The notes beneath the pieces are model-generated. The model saw nothing but the letters and a program-made list of their open reading frames with translations. It had not been told where the DNA came from and did no database searches. Of a stretch of 64,000 nt of DNA, positions 23,434 through 32,789 are shown in pieces. The position numbers were made by a program, and so were the translations under genes. The stretch is from NCBI RefSeq assembly GCF_000001735.4, contig NC_003074.8:7874101-7938100 (forward strand). The letters are read 5' to 3'. Source of the stretch: Arabidopsis thaliana (lineage: Eukaryota; Streptophyta; Magnoliopsida; Brassicales; Brassicaceae). The first letter of the stretch is position 1; each line of letters starts with the position of its first letter.

Positions 23434-24360
23434 AACTCTTGATATTATCTCTGAGACAGGACTTCTTGGTGCTCGACCAACTACACATCCGATTGAACAG
23501 AATCATCAACTAGCATTGGCAACGGGTGATTTTCTTACAGATCCTCTTCGCTATCGCCGCTTGGTTGGTCGTATTATCTATCTTGGAGTTACACGTCCTG
23601 ATATTTCATATGCCATTCATACTCTCTCTCAATTTATGCATGCTCCTCGGATAGAACATTGGGAGGCGGCAGTTAGAGTTGTTCGGTATTTGAAAGGGAA
23701 TCCGGGACAAGGGATACTATTACGTGCGGATGCGGAGCTTACTCTTACAGCTTGGTGTGATGCTGATCATGCGACATGTCCACTAACACGACGTTCTCTT
23801 ACAGCATGGTTTATACAGCTTGGTGGTTCTCCCATTTCGTGGAAGACACGAAAGCAAGATACTGTCTCACGTTCATCAGCTGAGGCGGAATATAGGTCCA
23901 TGGCGGATACGGTTAGTGAGATCTTATGGTTGCGGCAGCTTCTTATCACATTAGGAGTTGATTGTTCATCTCCTATTCCTCTTTTCTGCGACAACCAATC
24001 GGCCATTTATCTCAGCGCTAACCCGGTGTTTCATGAACGCACTAAACATGTTGGGTCGGATTGTCATTTTATTCGTGATGAGATTGTTCGTGGTGTGATT
24101 GCTCCTCAACATGTTTCAACCCATCTTCAGCTCGCAGATATATTTACAAAGGCTCTCGGTCGCAAGGAGTTTGTGACCTCTATACTCCAACTTGAGGGGG
24201 GTATTGGGGAATATAGGTCCTCTTATGTAATTAGTATATTTTTAAGTTATAGTTTGGTAATTACATCTTTGTATCTAGGTCTTAACATATGTATATAAGG
24301 CACAGCCTTGAGATCATTATCGATAAGAAAACCTTTATACTAAACTAGGTATTCTTGACA
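23434..24360 (+). mobile_element. Truncated Copia retrotransposon: end of RT, RNase H and partial 3' LTR
   Basis: The frame covering about 23434-24230 encodes the C-terminal part of a Copia polyprotein: LDIISETGLLGARPT, LVGRIIYLGVTRPDISYA, WCDADHATCPLTRRS, SRSSAEAEYRSMADT and HVSTHLQLADIFTKALG, typical of the RT tail and RNase H. Gag, protease, integrase and most of RT are missing. After the frame, a polypurine tract (CTTGAGGGGGG, about 24191-24201) precedes a putative LTR piece with a TATA-like TATATAAGG and an end near CTTGACA (24360). Both edges can be placed because the paralogous sequence at 27150-27240 lacks the insertion. The 5' end is truncated, so this copy cannot move by itself. Confidence 0.88.
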
Positions 24361-24375
24361 GGTCTTCCAGCTACA

Positions 24376-24597
24376 CTATATATATATATTAAAAAATATT
24401 AGGAAGTTGTGTACCAAAACATGTAATCCTTTCATACTCAAAACTACAACATGAAATAGTTCTGAGACAAAACATGTAACTCTCTTCGATCCGAAATAAT
24501 ATCATATAACCAAACGTCATTCGAATCGGCGATCTTTAAATTTCGCCTAAAATATTTACCAGTTGAGCTAACGACACTTGATATTGTTTTTCTCAAA
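24376..24597 (-). mobile_element. tRNA-derived SINE, minus strand
   Basis: Read on the minus strand, GTGTCGTTAGCTCAACTGG (about 24575-24557) is a tRNA-like box A region, followed by a degraded box B (GATCGCCGATTCGAATG). The order and sequence match the SINE at 50224. The tail is A/T-rich at 24376-24400. Flanks TCTTCCAGCTACAC (24363-24376) and TCTTTCCAACTGCAC (24598-24612) look like a diverged target-site duplication. The uninserted paralogue at about 27215 has one such copy (TCTTCCAGCTGCAC). The exact 5' edge is uncertain. Confidence 0.7.
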
Positions 24598-24612
24598 TCT
24601 TTCCAACTGCAC

Positions 24613-25114
24613 GATATTGTTTTCTTTTAAATTTTGCCGAACTAAAAATCTAAAGCCGTATATGATATTTCGTTATGAAAACGACTCCATCAAGGATGTA
24701 ATGTATCAAATGTTCATTGGCAGTTTTATTACGTAACGTAATGCAATCCATAATTCTGTTTTCGTCGAACCTTTGTTTCGTTAGGCAGAGAGACAAAATA
24801 CAGAAGTAGAAAAAAAACGAAAAAATGAGTAGAATTTATTTTACCCAGATTTATTAATTTTGATTTAATTTGGCAAAGTATATCTTACCAAATTAAATTG
24901 TTATTGACTCTCTTTTAATTTTCTTCTTCCCAAAGAATAATAAACTCTCTTTTTCTCATATATTAACTTTTTAACTCAGACATAATAATTATTTATTTAT
25001 TTTTATAAATGAGGAAATTATCTTTATATATAGGCTAATAACGTAAAAAAAATTGATGAAGAAACAATATCCCAAATTTACTCATAAACAAGCAGAAACC
25101 CTAACGAGTTAACT
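24613..25114. other. Spacer and promoter of F-box copy B
   Basis: The first 200 bp match the downstream flank of the relic at 26670 (about 27230-27420), so this is old 3' flank of copy A. The rest is AT-rich with GAGGAAATTATC and TATATATAGG near 25011-25034, shared with the upstream region of copy A. No other feature is visible. Confidence 0.5.
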
Positions 25115-26119
25115 ATGGCAACGGCGCCGAAGAAGAAGTTGATTAGTTCCGACAACGATACAGAGTGGTCGCCGGTTCTTGCCCCTGACCTGATTCGATC
25201 GATCTTCGAACGTTTGAACTTTGCGGAGTTTCATCGAGCTATGTCAATTTCTTTAGATTGGTATTCCACTGCGGAATTATGCTACAGACAAAACCCAACT
25301 CCATGGCTCATTCTCTTTTCAAACTATAGACATATTTCGTGTAGGTTGTTTGATCCTCTTCATGACAAAACCTACGTAATACGAGACCTAGGGTTTGATT
25401 TCCATAGGAGTTGTTGTTTGGCTACTTCTGGTAGCTGGTTGTTGATGTTAGATCATAGAACCGATTTTTATCTTTTGAATCTGTTTACTCGAGAGAGGAT
25501 TTGTCTTCCGACTTTGGAAGCAATCGATGGATGGCAGATGAAGTTTGAGAGGGTTGGTGAGTCTGATTTCTTGAAGACATTCACTTATCGTGAAGGCTAT
25601 AGAAGTTATTCTTCTGGTCTAAGCACCAAAGTTGTAATAGAGAATGCGGTGTTGTGGGTCGATGAAAGAAGCCGAGATTACTTAGTTGTGTGGAGCATTG
25701 AGTGCTTCTTTGCATATCATAAGAAAGGAGATAATAACAAGACCTGGAAAGTGATTCAATTAAAGAAGAATGAAGAGTGCTCCGATATAGTGTTTAGAGA
25801 AAGCAAGCTTTACGTGCTTAATCCAAATCTAAACATTACTGTTTTTGATTTCTCTAGTGGTTCTCCAAATGAATGTGCAAGTTTCACATCTCAGGATATT
25901 GGTCTCACATTATATCCACTATCTTGTTTCGGCCATCTTGTTATAACTTTGTCCGGAGAGGTTTTGCTGATCAAAACCCGCCGATATGGGATATATTCCT
26001 TTGATGTTTACAAGATGGATCCAAAATCATCAAAATGGAGAGAAATTTATTCTTTAGGGAATGAAGCAATTCTTTTGGATCTAGGAACAACGATCGCAGC
26101 CAAAGATGGTTTTGGATAA
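25115..26119 (+). CDS. F-box/DUF295 protein, copy B, single exon, 334 aa, short C-terminus
   Basis: An uninterrupted 334-residue frame starts MATAPKKKLISSDNDTEWSP. The F-box-like helix lies at about residues 23-40 (APDLIRSIFERLNF). The DUF295 region contains LATSGSWLLMLDHRTDFY, VLWVDERSRDYLVVW, VFRESKLYVLN, HLVITLSGEVLLIKT and FDVYKMDPKSSKW. It ends after AAKDGFG, where family members normally continue. The missing part (VVQRFQHLADLSPVPFKDS and onward) is still readable downstream to about 26300 in another frame, so a frameshift removed the last segment. Probable SCF adaptor by family, target unknown. A 156-base stretch is identical to copy A (see findings). Whether the shortened protein works is not known. 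Confidence 0.75.
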   Translation: MATAPKKKLISSDNDTEWSPVLAPDLIRSIFERLNFAEFHRAMSISLDWYSTAELCYRQNPTPWLILFSNYRHISCRLFDPLHDKTYVIRDLGFDFHRSCCLATSGSWLLMLDHRTDFYLLNLFTRERICLPTLEAIDGWQMKFERVGESDFLKTFTYREGYRSYSSGLSTKVVIENAVLWVDERSRDYLVVWSIECFFAYHKKGDNNKTWKVIQLKKNEECSDIVFRESKLYVLNPNLNITVFDFSSGSPNECASFTSQDIGLTLYPLSCFGHLVITLSGEVLLIKTRRYGIYSFDVYKMDPKSSKWREIYSLGNEAILLDLGTTIAAKDGFG

Positions 26120-26669
26120 AACAGCTTATATTTAAGTAATATACAATGGGAGTAGTTTATGCAATGAAAACAGTAATTACGTTTACGATTTTCTTAGGAG
26201 GTTGGTTGTCCAACGGTTTCAACACCTTGCAGATTTATCGCCAGTGCCTTTCAAGGATTCTCGTTGGTTTTTCCCAACTTTTTGTGGCAAATCGTTGCTC
26301 TAAAGCTATCTAGTTTTATGTTTTTGGTAAGGATTATTTCTCTTACATTTTGCTACGTTTTATGTTTAGGGTATAACAACTATTCTCAAATATTCCTCTC
26401 GGATATTTTCTTTGCAAATTGTGTTTCTTTCTGTTTTTGGATTCAAAACAAGTGACACACTTCCGTTCGTGATAGATGTTGAATGATCCTAATTAGTGTT
26501 TTGCATTATTAGGTTTAGCTTCATGCATGCATGATGCAATGATGCATGTCCTTTGATATGGTTACAGAATTGTGTTGCATTGCATCATTAGATATGGGAT
26601 CAGTTTATCGATATATCATATTTCAGACTTTTTTAGTTCGACATAATTTTAAAGAAAACAACATTAATG

Positions 26670-27040
26670 ATATGTTCATTCGATGTTTACAACCTACAAG
26701 ATGGATCCAAATTCATCAAAGTGGAGAAAAATCAATTGTATTGGGAACGAAGCATTGTTTTTGGATCATGGAACAATAGTTGAAGCCAAAGATGGAGAAT
26801 TAGGGAAAATTGCATATATTTTAGTTATAATGAGTATGGTAGATACGACAACATTAGTTTACGAAGTACTTGTCTTGCGTCTACGATATTCAAAGCGGAT
26901 TGGTTGTCCAAAAGTTTCAACACCTTGCTGATTCATCTCCACACCTTGAAGATTCATAGCCAATGCCTTTCAAGGGTACTCGTTGGATTTTCCCAACTTT
27001 TGGTGGCAAATGGTTGCGTTATACCGCGAACTAAAGACTG
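26670..27040 (+). pseudogene. F-box/DUF295 relic C (3' end only)
   Basis: Only the C-terminal third of the family is present, with several frame breaks. Readable pieces include MDPNSSKWRKINCIGNEALF and a sequence related to the VVQRF..LADSSP region of copy A. The downstream flank (27060-27420) matches the flank of copy A on both sides of the transposon insertions, which shows that C came from duplication of the A 3' end. Confidence 0.75.
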
Positions 27041-27798
27041 TTTAACAAAAAAAAAAACATATTGGCTTGTGTTATTCTTCAAGAGCAAGTTAGAGATTTA
27101 GGTTATATTAGATTAGAATTTGTTTTTTTTTGGTTCTTGAAAAGTCCTCTGTTCCAAAACAGAGATTTGTTGTCTTGGTCTTTTTTTTGGTCAAATTTTT
27201 CTAAAGTCTTCTTCCAGCTGCACGATATTGTTTTCTTTCAAATTTTGTCAAACTAAAAATCTCAACCATATATGATACATCGATATGGAGACGACTCCAT
27301 CAAGGATATAATGAATCAAATATTCATTGGTATTTTTGTTATGCAATGTAATCCATAATTATGTTTTCTTCGAACCTTTGTGTCGTTAGGCAGAGAGAAG
27401 ATACGTAAAAAGGAATAACGAATAAAAGGAGTAGAATTAAAATTTAATTCTTATAAATAGGGTTTTAACTCAACTATAATCATTATTTATTATTTTATAA
27501 AAGGGGAATAGACTTTTATTCCAAAGAAAAACAAAACAAAACCCTAATTTGGTAAGCCTTCCAGAGTAGCTAAAACCCTACTGGTCCGTGTAGCTAAAAT
27601 TCTTCATTCCTATTGGGATATATCCATATTTATGTTAAATAAATATATTTAGGAGATATATACTTTATGTTAATAAACTTTATCTCCAAGTTTAGTTTAC
27701 CGCTCTTGTATATATATAAAGATGTAATCATATGAGATGAATAAGAGGGAAAACATATCCTAAACCTAGCCGCCTCTAGTTTCTACAATTCCGATCAT
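27041..27798. other. Spacer and promoter of the FBA-type F-box gene
   Basis: The first 380 bp are duplicated flank shared with copy A. The rest is AT-rich. A TATA-like TATATATAAA lies at 27711-27720, about 80 bp before the start codon of the next gene, with a leader containing AACCTAGCCGCC. Confidence 0.5.
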
Positions 27799-28941
27799 AT
27801 GATGATGTCTGATCTTCCTTTGGATTTGGTAGAAGAAATACTCTCAAGGGTTTCGGCCACATCTCTGAAACGATTACGATCTACTTGCAAACAATGGAAC
27901 ACTTTATTCAAAAAACGAAGTTTCAGCCAGAAACACTTTCATATAGCTCCAAAGGAGTCTATGGTTCTCATGTTGAAGGAGTACAGAGTTTGCTCAATGA
28001 ATATCAATCTCAATGTTTCTCCTCCATCTGTAGAGTTTCAAGGTACACTTGGCATAAAAGATGATTCCCATTCTAATTTAGGACAAGTCGAGATAGTCGA
28101 AGTTTATCACTGTGATGGTTTGTTGTTATGCGCCACCAGGGACAATAGACTCGTGGTTTGGAATCCGTGTTTGGGGGAAACCAGGTGGATCCAACTCAAA
28201 GATGAATGCAGGAGATACTCTACGTTTGCTCTAGGATACGAAAACAACAAATTTTGTCGTCGTAACTACAAAATCTTGAGGTATTGGGGTTGGTTTCACG
28301 ATCACATACCAGACGACGGCGGACGTTTCAGGTTTGAAATATATGACTTTAGATCTGATTCATGGAAGGTTCTTGATGACGTCCCTGATGACCGCTTCCC
28401 ACCAGTAAGTGTCGTGTCTTTAAAGGGAAACACTTACTGGTTTGGTTCTAATAAAAAGGACTTCTTACGTAGTTTTGATTTTACAACAGAGAGATTTAAT
28501 CATATTGGTCTTCCGCCATCTCGAGATCATGGTTTTATGGCTCTATCAGTTGTTGGAGAAGAACAACTCTCAGTGTTACAAGAGATTGAGACATCAAAGA
28601 TGGAGATATTTGTAACCAATAAAGTTGGTACTGAAGAAGCTGCTTTGTTGTGGAGCAAATCCTTTATAGTGGATTTACCCATTGGCGGTCATTGTTCTGA
28701 GGTTTTCGCGAGTCTTTTAATCAACGAGGAGAAGAAAGTGGCCTTGTGTTGTAATTTAGATTTCGAGACCGACGGGAACTTGATATTCACTATTGGAGAA
28801 GACAATAAATATTACTCAGAAATCCCTTATGCTACAAACAAGCCATGGTGGTTATGTAGATTTTCTGAAAAATTTACAAAAAAATGGTGGTGGTTTCCAT
28901 TTATTTACAATTATGTTCCAAGTTTGGTTCAAATCTTGTAA
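27799..28941 (+). CDS. F-box protein with F-box-associated (FBA) domain, single exon, 380 aa
   Basis: One uninterrupted frame starts [20 protein letters not shown], a classical F-box at residues 4-45 ([13 protein letters not shown] and [13 protein letters not shown]). The rest is an FBA type 1 domain, with [38 protein letters not shown] and [11 protein letters not shown]. The length of 380 residues is typical. Such proteins join SCF ubiquitin ligases through ASK proteins, with the FBA domain binding the target. The substrate is unknown. It differs from the DUF295-type F-box copies on each side and so is a separate family embedded in the cluster. Confidence 0.88.
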   Translation: MMMSDLPLDLVEEILSRVSATSLKRLRSTCKQWNTLFKKRSFSQKHFHIAPKESMVLMLKEYRVCSMNINLNVSPPSVEFQGTLGIKDDSHSNLGQVEIVEVYHCDGLLLCATRDNRLVVWNPCLGETRWIQLKDECRRYSTFALGYENNKFCRRNYKILRYWGWFHDHIPDDGGRFRFEIYDFRSDSWKVLDDVPDDRFPPVSVVSLKGNTYWFGSNKKDFLRSFDFTTERFNHIGLPPSRDHGFMALSVVGEEQLSVLQEIETSKMEIFVTNKVGTEEAALLWSKSFIVDLPIGGHCSEVFASLLINEEKKVALCCNLDFETDGNLIFTIGEDNKYYSEIPYATNKPWWLCRFSEKFTKKWWWFPFIYNYVPSLVQIL

Positions 28942-29122
28942 GAGAGATAGAGAGTAAAAAAGAGAAGAAAAAAAACTAGTCGATAAAAATAAGATACACT
29001 AGTCCTCTCTCATTTGTTTTCCCTTTGGTTGAATAATTTAATGAAAGTTTTTTGGTAGTTTATTCTTTTTCTTCGTGTTGTATAGTTTATGATTCTTACC
29101 TTTGAGAGCCTGCTCTAGGCTG

Positions 29123-29660
29123 GATTTCAGAAACAAATGACAATCATCTTGTTATCACTCTGTCTGGAGAGGTTTCGATCATCGCTAGCGGAATCAAAAA
29201 CCCGAGGATATCCTACTTCGACATCGTCAAGATGGATTCAAAATCATCAAATTGGGGGGAAAATCGATTTTATTGCGAACATTTTGGGTAAATTTTAGTA
29301 ATGATCAGTTTCATAGATACACTGAGATTCGTCTATATTGTTTGAATGGTGGCGGCGGTCGGGATGGACAAATCCACTCAGCAGTTTAGTTTGCTCTATT
29401 TTTAGGATGGATAACAAACCGATGTAGATCAACTCTATTTGTATATATAAGCACAATTCTATGAATGGTAAATAACTACAGACACAATTTATGAATGGTA
29501 ACTAAATATCGGTCAAGTCCATAAACGGATTTGTCCGCCTTAACCGCTGCAACCATTCAGACCCTATGGTTTGAAACAAGTAATTGCGTCCATGATATTC
29601 AAACCGAGAAGGTTGTCCAATGGTTTCAACAGTTTGCGACACAGTTATTGTTAGATACAT
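29123..29660 (+). pseudogene. F-box/DUF295 relic D, split by a MITE
   Basis: Two fragments of a DUF295 C-terminal region remain. The first (about 29130-29335) reads HLVITLSGEV, PRISYFDIVKMDSKSSNW. The second (about 29563-29640) reads NCVHDIQTEKVVQWFQ. They match the order seen in copy A. An inverted-repeat element at 29340-29562 lies between them. No intact start is present. Confidence 0.7.
29340..29562. mobile_element. MITE-like element with about 36 bp terminal inverted repeats
   Basis: The left end GTTTGAATGGTGGCGGCGGT and the inverted right end GTCTGAATGGTTGCAGCGGT continue to GGACAAATCC on both sides. I count 28 of 36 bases matching by eye. The element is about 223 bp, too short to encode a transposase. 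Target-site duplication is not clear because the flanks are diverged. The TIR style suggests a hAT-type MITE, but this is inference. Confidence 0.65.
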
Positions 29661-30055
29661 CAAAGAAACTATAAGACACTACACAAATACGTCTCTGTTT
29701 TGGAACAGAGGATTTTTTTAACTTTTTAATTATATTAATCTAATTAATCAAAACATGAATTAAAACGGCTGACGAATATCACCAGCCAAGTCTATAGAAA
29801 AAAGATTATTACTACAAGCTTTTACTTAAAAAATGTCCACAGTTTTTGAGCATAAACTTGCGGATTAGTTTGTCTTTTCGTGTGCTACAAGTCTTTTAGT
29901 CAAATTAGACGAATTTTACGCTTTCTTGTATACATTGATCCTAGAGTTCCGTAATTGCTATAAATAGATGTCAGTTTAGGAGTTACCAAATGCAAAAAAA
30001 CAAAAAAAAAACACTATCATTAATCAAGTTCCACTGTTCATTTTCGATCTGCATA
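29661..30055 (+). promoter_or_regulatory. AOX1B upstream region with TATA box
   Basis: A TATAAATA box lies at 29959-29966, about 90 bp upstream of the AOX1B ATG. I looked for the CTTG-N5-CA[AC]G mitochondrial-dysfunction motif in this stretch and did not find it. The rest is AT-rich spacer. Confidence 0.55.
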
Positions 30056-31284
30056 ATGATGATGAGTCGTCGCTATGGAGCCAAGCTAATGGAAACTGCT
30101 GTGACTCACAGCCATCTTTTGAATCCTAGGGTTCCTCTCGTGACGGAAAATATTAGGGTTCCGGCGATGGGAGTCGTGAGAGTTTTCAGCAAGATGACAT
30201 TTGAGAAGAAGAAAACTACGGAGGAGAAAGGATCTAGCGGTGGCAAGGCTGATCAAGGTAACAAAGGGGAGCAATTAATCGTTAGCTACTGGGGAGTGAA
30301 GCCGATGAAGATCACCAAAGAAGATGGAACTGAATGGAAATGGAGTTGCTTTAGGGTACATTACATCTTTGGTATTATATTAGAACTCTGTGGTCGATTT
30401 ATATGTATGATTTGAGTTTTTGTGTGGAATAACTGTAGCCATGGGAGACATATAAATCAGATCTGACTATAGATTTGAAGAAGCATCATGTTCCATCGAC
30501 TTTACCGGACAAACTAGCTTATTGGACCGTGAAATCTCTTCGATGGCCTACCGATCTTTTCTTCCAGGTGACAGTCTTAGCTTTCTATGGTTTTGTCATT
30601 TCAAATGCTTTGTATGTTTGGACTAATCTTGCCAACGAGTTAACCGCAGAGGCGGTACGGATGCAGAGCAATGATGCTAGAAACGGTTGCAGCGGTTCCA
30701 GGAATGGTTGGAGGGATGTTAGTACACTGCAAATCGCTTCGACGGTTTGAACAAAGCGGTGGTTGGATCAAAGCCCTACTTGAAGAAGCAGAGAACGAGA
30801 GAATGCATTTAATGACATTCATGGAAGTCGCGAAACCTAATTGGTACGAACGAGCTCTTGTGATTGCCGTTCAAGGCATTTTCTTCAATGCTTATTTCCT
30901 TGGATACCTAATTTCTCCCAAATTTGCTCATCGTATGGTTGGATACCTTGAGGAAGAAGCAATCCACTCTTACACTGAGTTTCTTAAAGAACTCGATAAT
31001 GGTAACATCGAAAATGTGCCTGCACCGGCTATTGCCATTGATTACTGGAGACTTGAAGCTGATGCGACGCTTCGTGATGTCGTCATGGTGGTCCGTGCTG
31101 ATGAAGCGCATCACCGTGATGTTAACCACTATGCATCCGTAAGTAGTGTGAATTGTATTATAGGAAACTTACTTATGTTTAAAAGATGATTAGATTGTTT
31201 TCATGGTTTTAATAAAAATTGCAGGATATTCATTACCAAGGTCGTGAGCTAAAAGAAGCTCCAGCTCCCATTGGATATCATTGA
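30056..31284 (+). CDS. AOX1B: Mitochondrial alternative oxidase 1B, 4 exons, 325 aa
   Basis: Exons 30056-30355, 30439-30567, 30650-31138 and 31225-31284 give 325 residues. The transit peptide starts [18 protein letters not shown]. The mature part carries the regulatory cysteines (CFRPWETY, Cys98, and YGCRA, Cys148) and the diiron site [27 protein letters not shown] and [15 protein letters not shown] oxidises ubiquinol and reduces oxygen to water in the inner membrane without pumping protons. The gene has the same exon sizes as AOX1A in exons 2 to 4 and lies 1.5 kb upstream of it, so they are tandem duplicates. Exon 1 is 29 codons shorter. The three adjacent ATG codons make the exact start ambiguous by one or two residues. 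Confidence 0.95.
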
Positions 31285-31625
31285 ATCTGAAGAGCTTCTA
31301 GCTTTGTTTTGTCGTTTTGATACGGTCCAGTTTTGTTTTCCTTGTTCCTAAATGGGCTTTAATGGGTATTTGTTAAAATTTAGTGGGCCTTAGAGTAAGC
31401 TTATTTGTGCTTGCTTTCTTTTTGCTTCATAAAAGAGTGTTTTGTTTGTTTTCATTCTCCTAATAAATCAGTGCTTACATGATATGTTTACATATACACT
31501 TAGGCTAGAAATAAAACTTTACAAACCCAAGGCTTTGAAGTTTGAATATAACCATAGATATGTCCATTAAACCCCACTAAAATGAAGTAGGCTTGAATCC
31601 ATCATATATAAATGTTAAATTAATA
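31285..31625 (+). other. AOX1B 3' UTR and spacer
   Basis: This is probably mostly AOX1B 3' UTR (TTTGTTTTGTCGTTTTG-type U-rich sequence), then AT-rich spacer up to the AACCG-rich element. No gene is visible. Confidence 0.5.
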
Positions 31626-32229
31626 GGGGTGGGAAAAAAAACGAAAACCGAAAAACCGAACCGTACCAAACCAAAACAAATGGTTTGGTTTGGTTATGGT
31701 TTTGTATAAAAACCCATTTGATTGTAATTTTTATTTAAGTTTTGGTTTAGGTTTGGTTTGATTAAAAACCGTAAAACCGAACGTTTTTTTTGTTTTTGAT
31801 TTAAATTAAAAATAATTGTATATATATATATATAATGTTCATTTGATAACATGATATCTATCAAACTATCGAAAAACAAAACCCTAACTGTAACCTAAAC
31901 TAAAATTCTATATAAATTACATGCCGTCATTTAGGATTTGAGTTTACAAATTAGATTTTGATTTTATTTATGCATCACACTTATAATTTTTTTTGGTAAA
32001 AACATGAAAAAACCGGAACCAAACCGGAACCGATCCGAACCAAAATACATATGGTTTTTAAATGGTTTTAATTTTTTAAAACCAAAAACTGTAAAACTGT
32101 TAAAACCGAACCGTAACCAAACCGAATTTTATATGGTTTTTATATGGTTTTACTTTTCTTAAAATCGAAAAACCGTAAAACCTAAAACCGAAACGAAACC
32201 AAACCGAAAAACTGAACACCCAGCCCTTA
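31626..32229. repeat. AACCG/GGTTT-rich repetitive element between AOX1B and AOX1A
   Basis: The element begins near TAGGGGTGGG and ends near CAGCCCTTA, whose complement TAAGGGCTGGG loosely mirrors the left end. Inside are many short units of the type AAACCGAAAAACCG and GGTTTGGTTTGGTT in both orientations. Similar AACCG-rich dispersed elements are common in plant genomes. I do not assign a family name. There is no coding capacity. Confidence 0.55.
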
Positions 32230-32417
32230 AATATAATGAAAATCGAATAAATTTGTTTGAAAGAATCGAACAAAATTGACAATAAAATCTAATTAGGACT
32301 ATTTTCGTCTAATTTTGACTTAGTTGAAACAGAATATTAGCAAAAATACTAAAACACCACAACGCGTAATAATACCCACACACGATATCATTAAATTTGA
32401 CCAATAAGAATCTAGCT

Positions 32418-32457
32418 CTTGGCGACCACGCAAGTATCTTCCATCTTGCTCTCCAAG
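32418..32457 (+). promoter_or_regulatory. Two mitochondrial dysfunction motifs (MDM) in the AOX1A promoter
   Basis: CTTGGCGACCACG at 32418-32430 and CTTGCTCTCCAAG at 32445-32457 both fit CTTG-N5-CA[AC]G. This is the motif bound by membrane-released NAC factors (ANAC013, ANAC017) in mitochondrial retrograde signalling, and AOX1A is the standard marker gene of that response. The sites are 27 bp apart and about 200 bp upstream of the TATA box. The motif match is seen directly. The factor assignment is established knowledge for this promoter class. Confidence 0.75.
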
Positions 32458-32594
32458 AAAAATCTACACCGGCTTTAAATTTACATAAACACCCTCAGTC
32501 AAAGAAAAGTCGTAAACATAGTCTCTCTCATGACCACAAGGGTAACACAGTCATCCTAAATATAAACCACACAAGAAAACTGTTATACTTTATA

Positions 32595-32666
32595 CACGTG
32601 TCATAGTCTCATTACATCTACGTGAAGAGTTTCGATCATCAACCGTTCGTTTTCTTACTATATAAA
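32595..32666 (+). promoter_or_regulatory. AOX1A G-box and TATA box
   Basis: A G-box/ABRE-type CACGTG lies at 32595-32600 and a TATATAAA box at 32659-32666, about 125 bp before the start codon. G-box or ACGTG elements are known targets for abscisic-acid and bZIP control. Here they add to the upstream MDM pair. Confidence 0.6.
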
Positions 32667-32789
32667 CCTTGCTCGAGACCTGCGTGTGAAGCGTATAAAG
32701 ACGACAAAGTAAACCAAAAAAAAAAAGAGTTCTCCTACAATTTTCCTAAATTCTTGGATTTGAGATTTCACTTTTTCCGATTTGAAACA

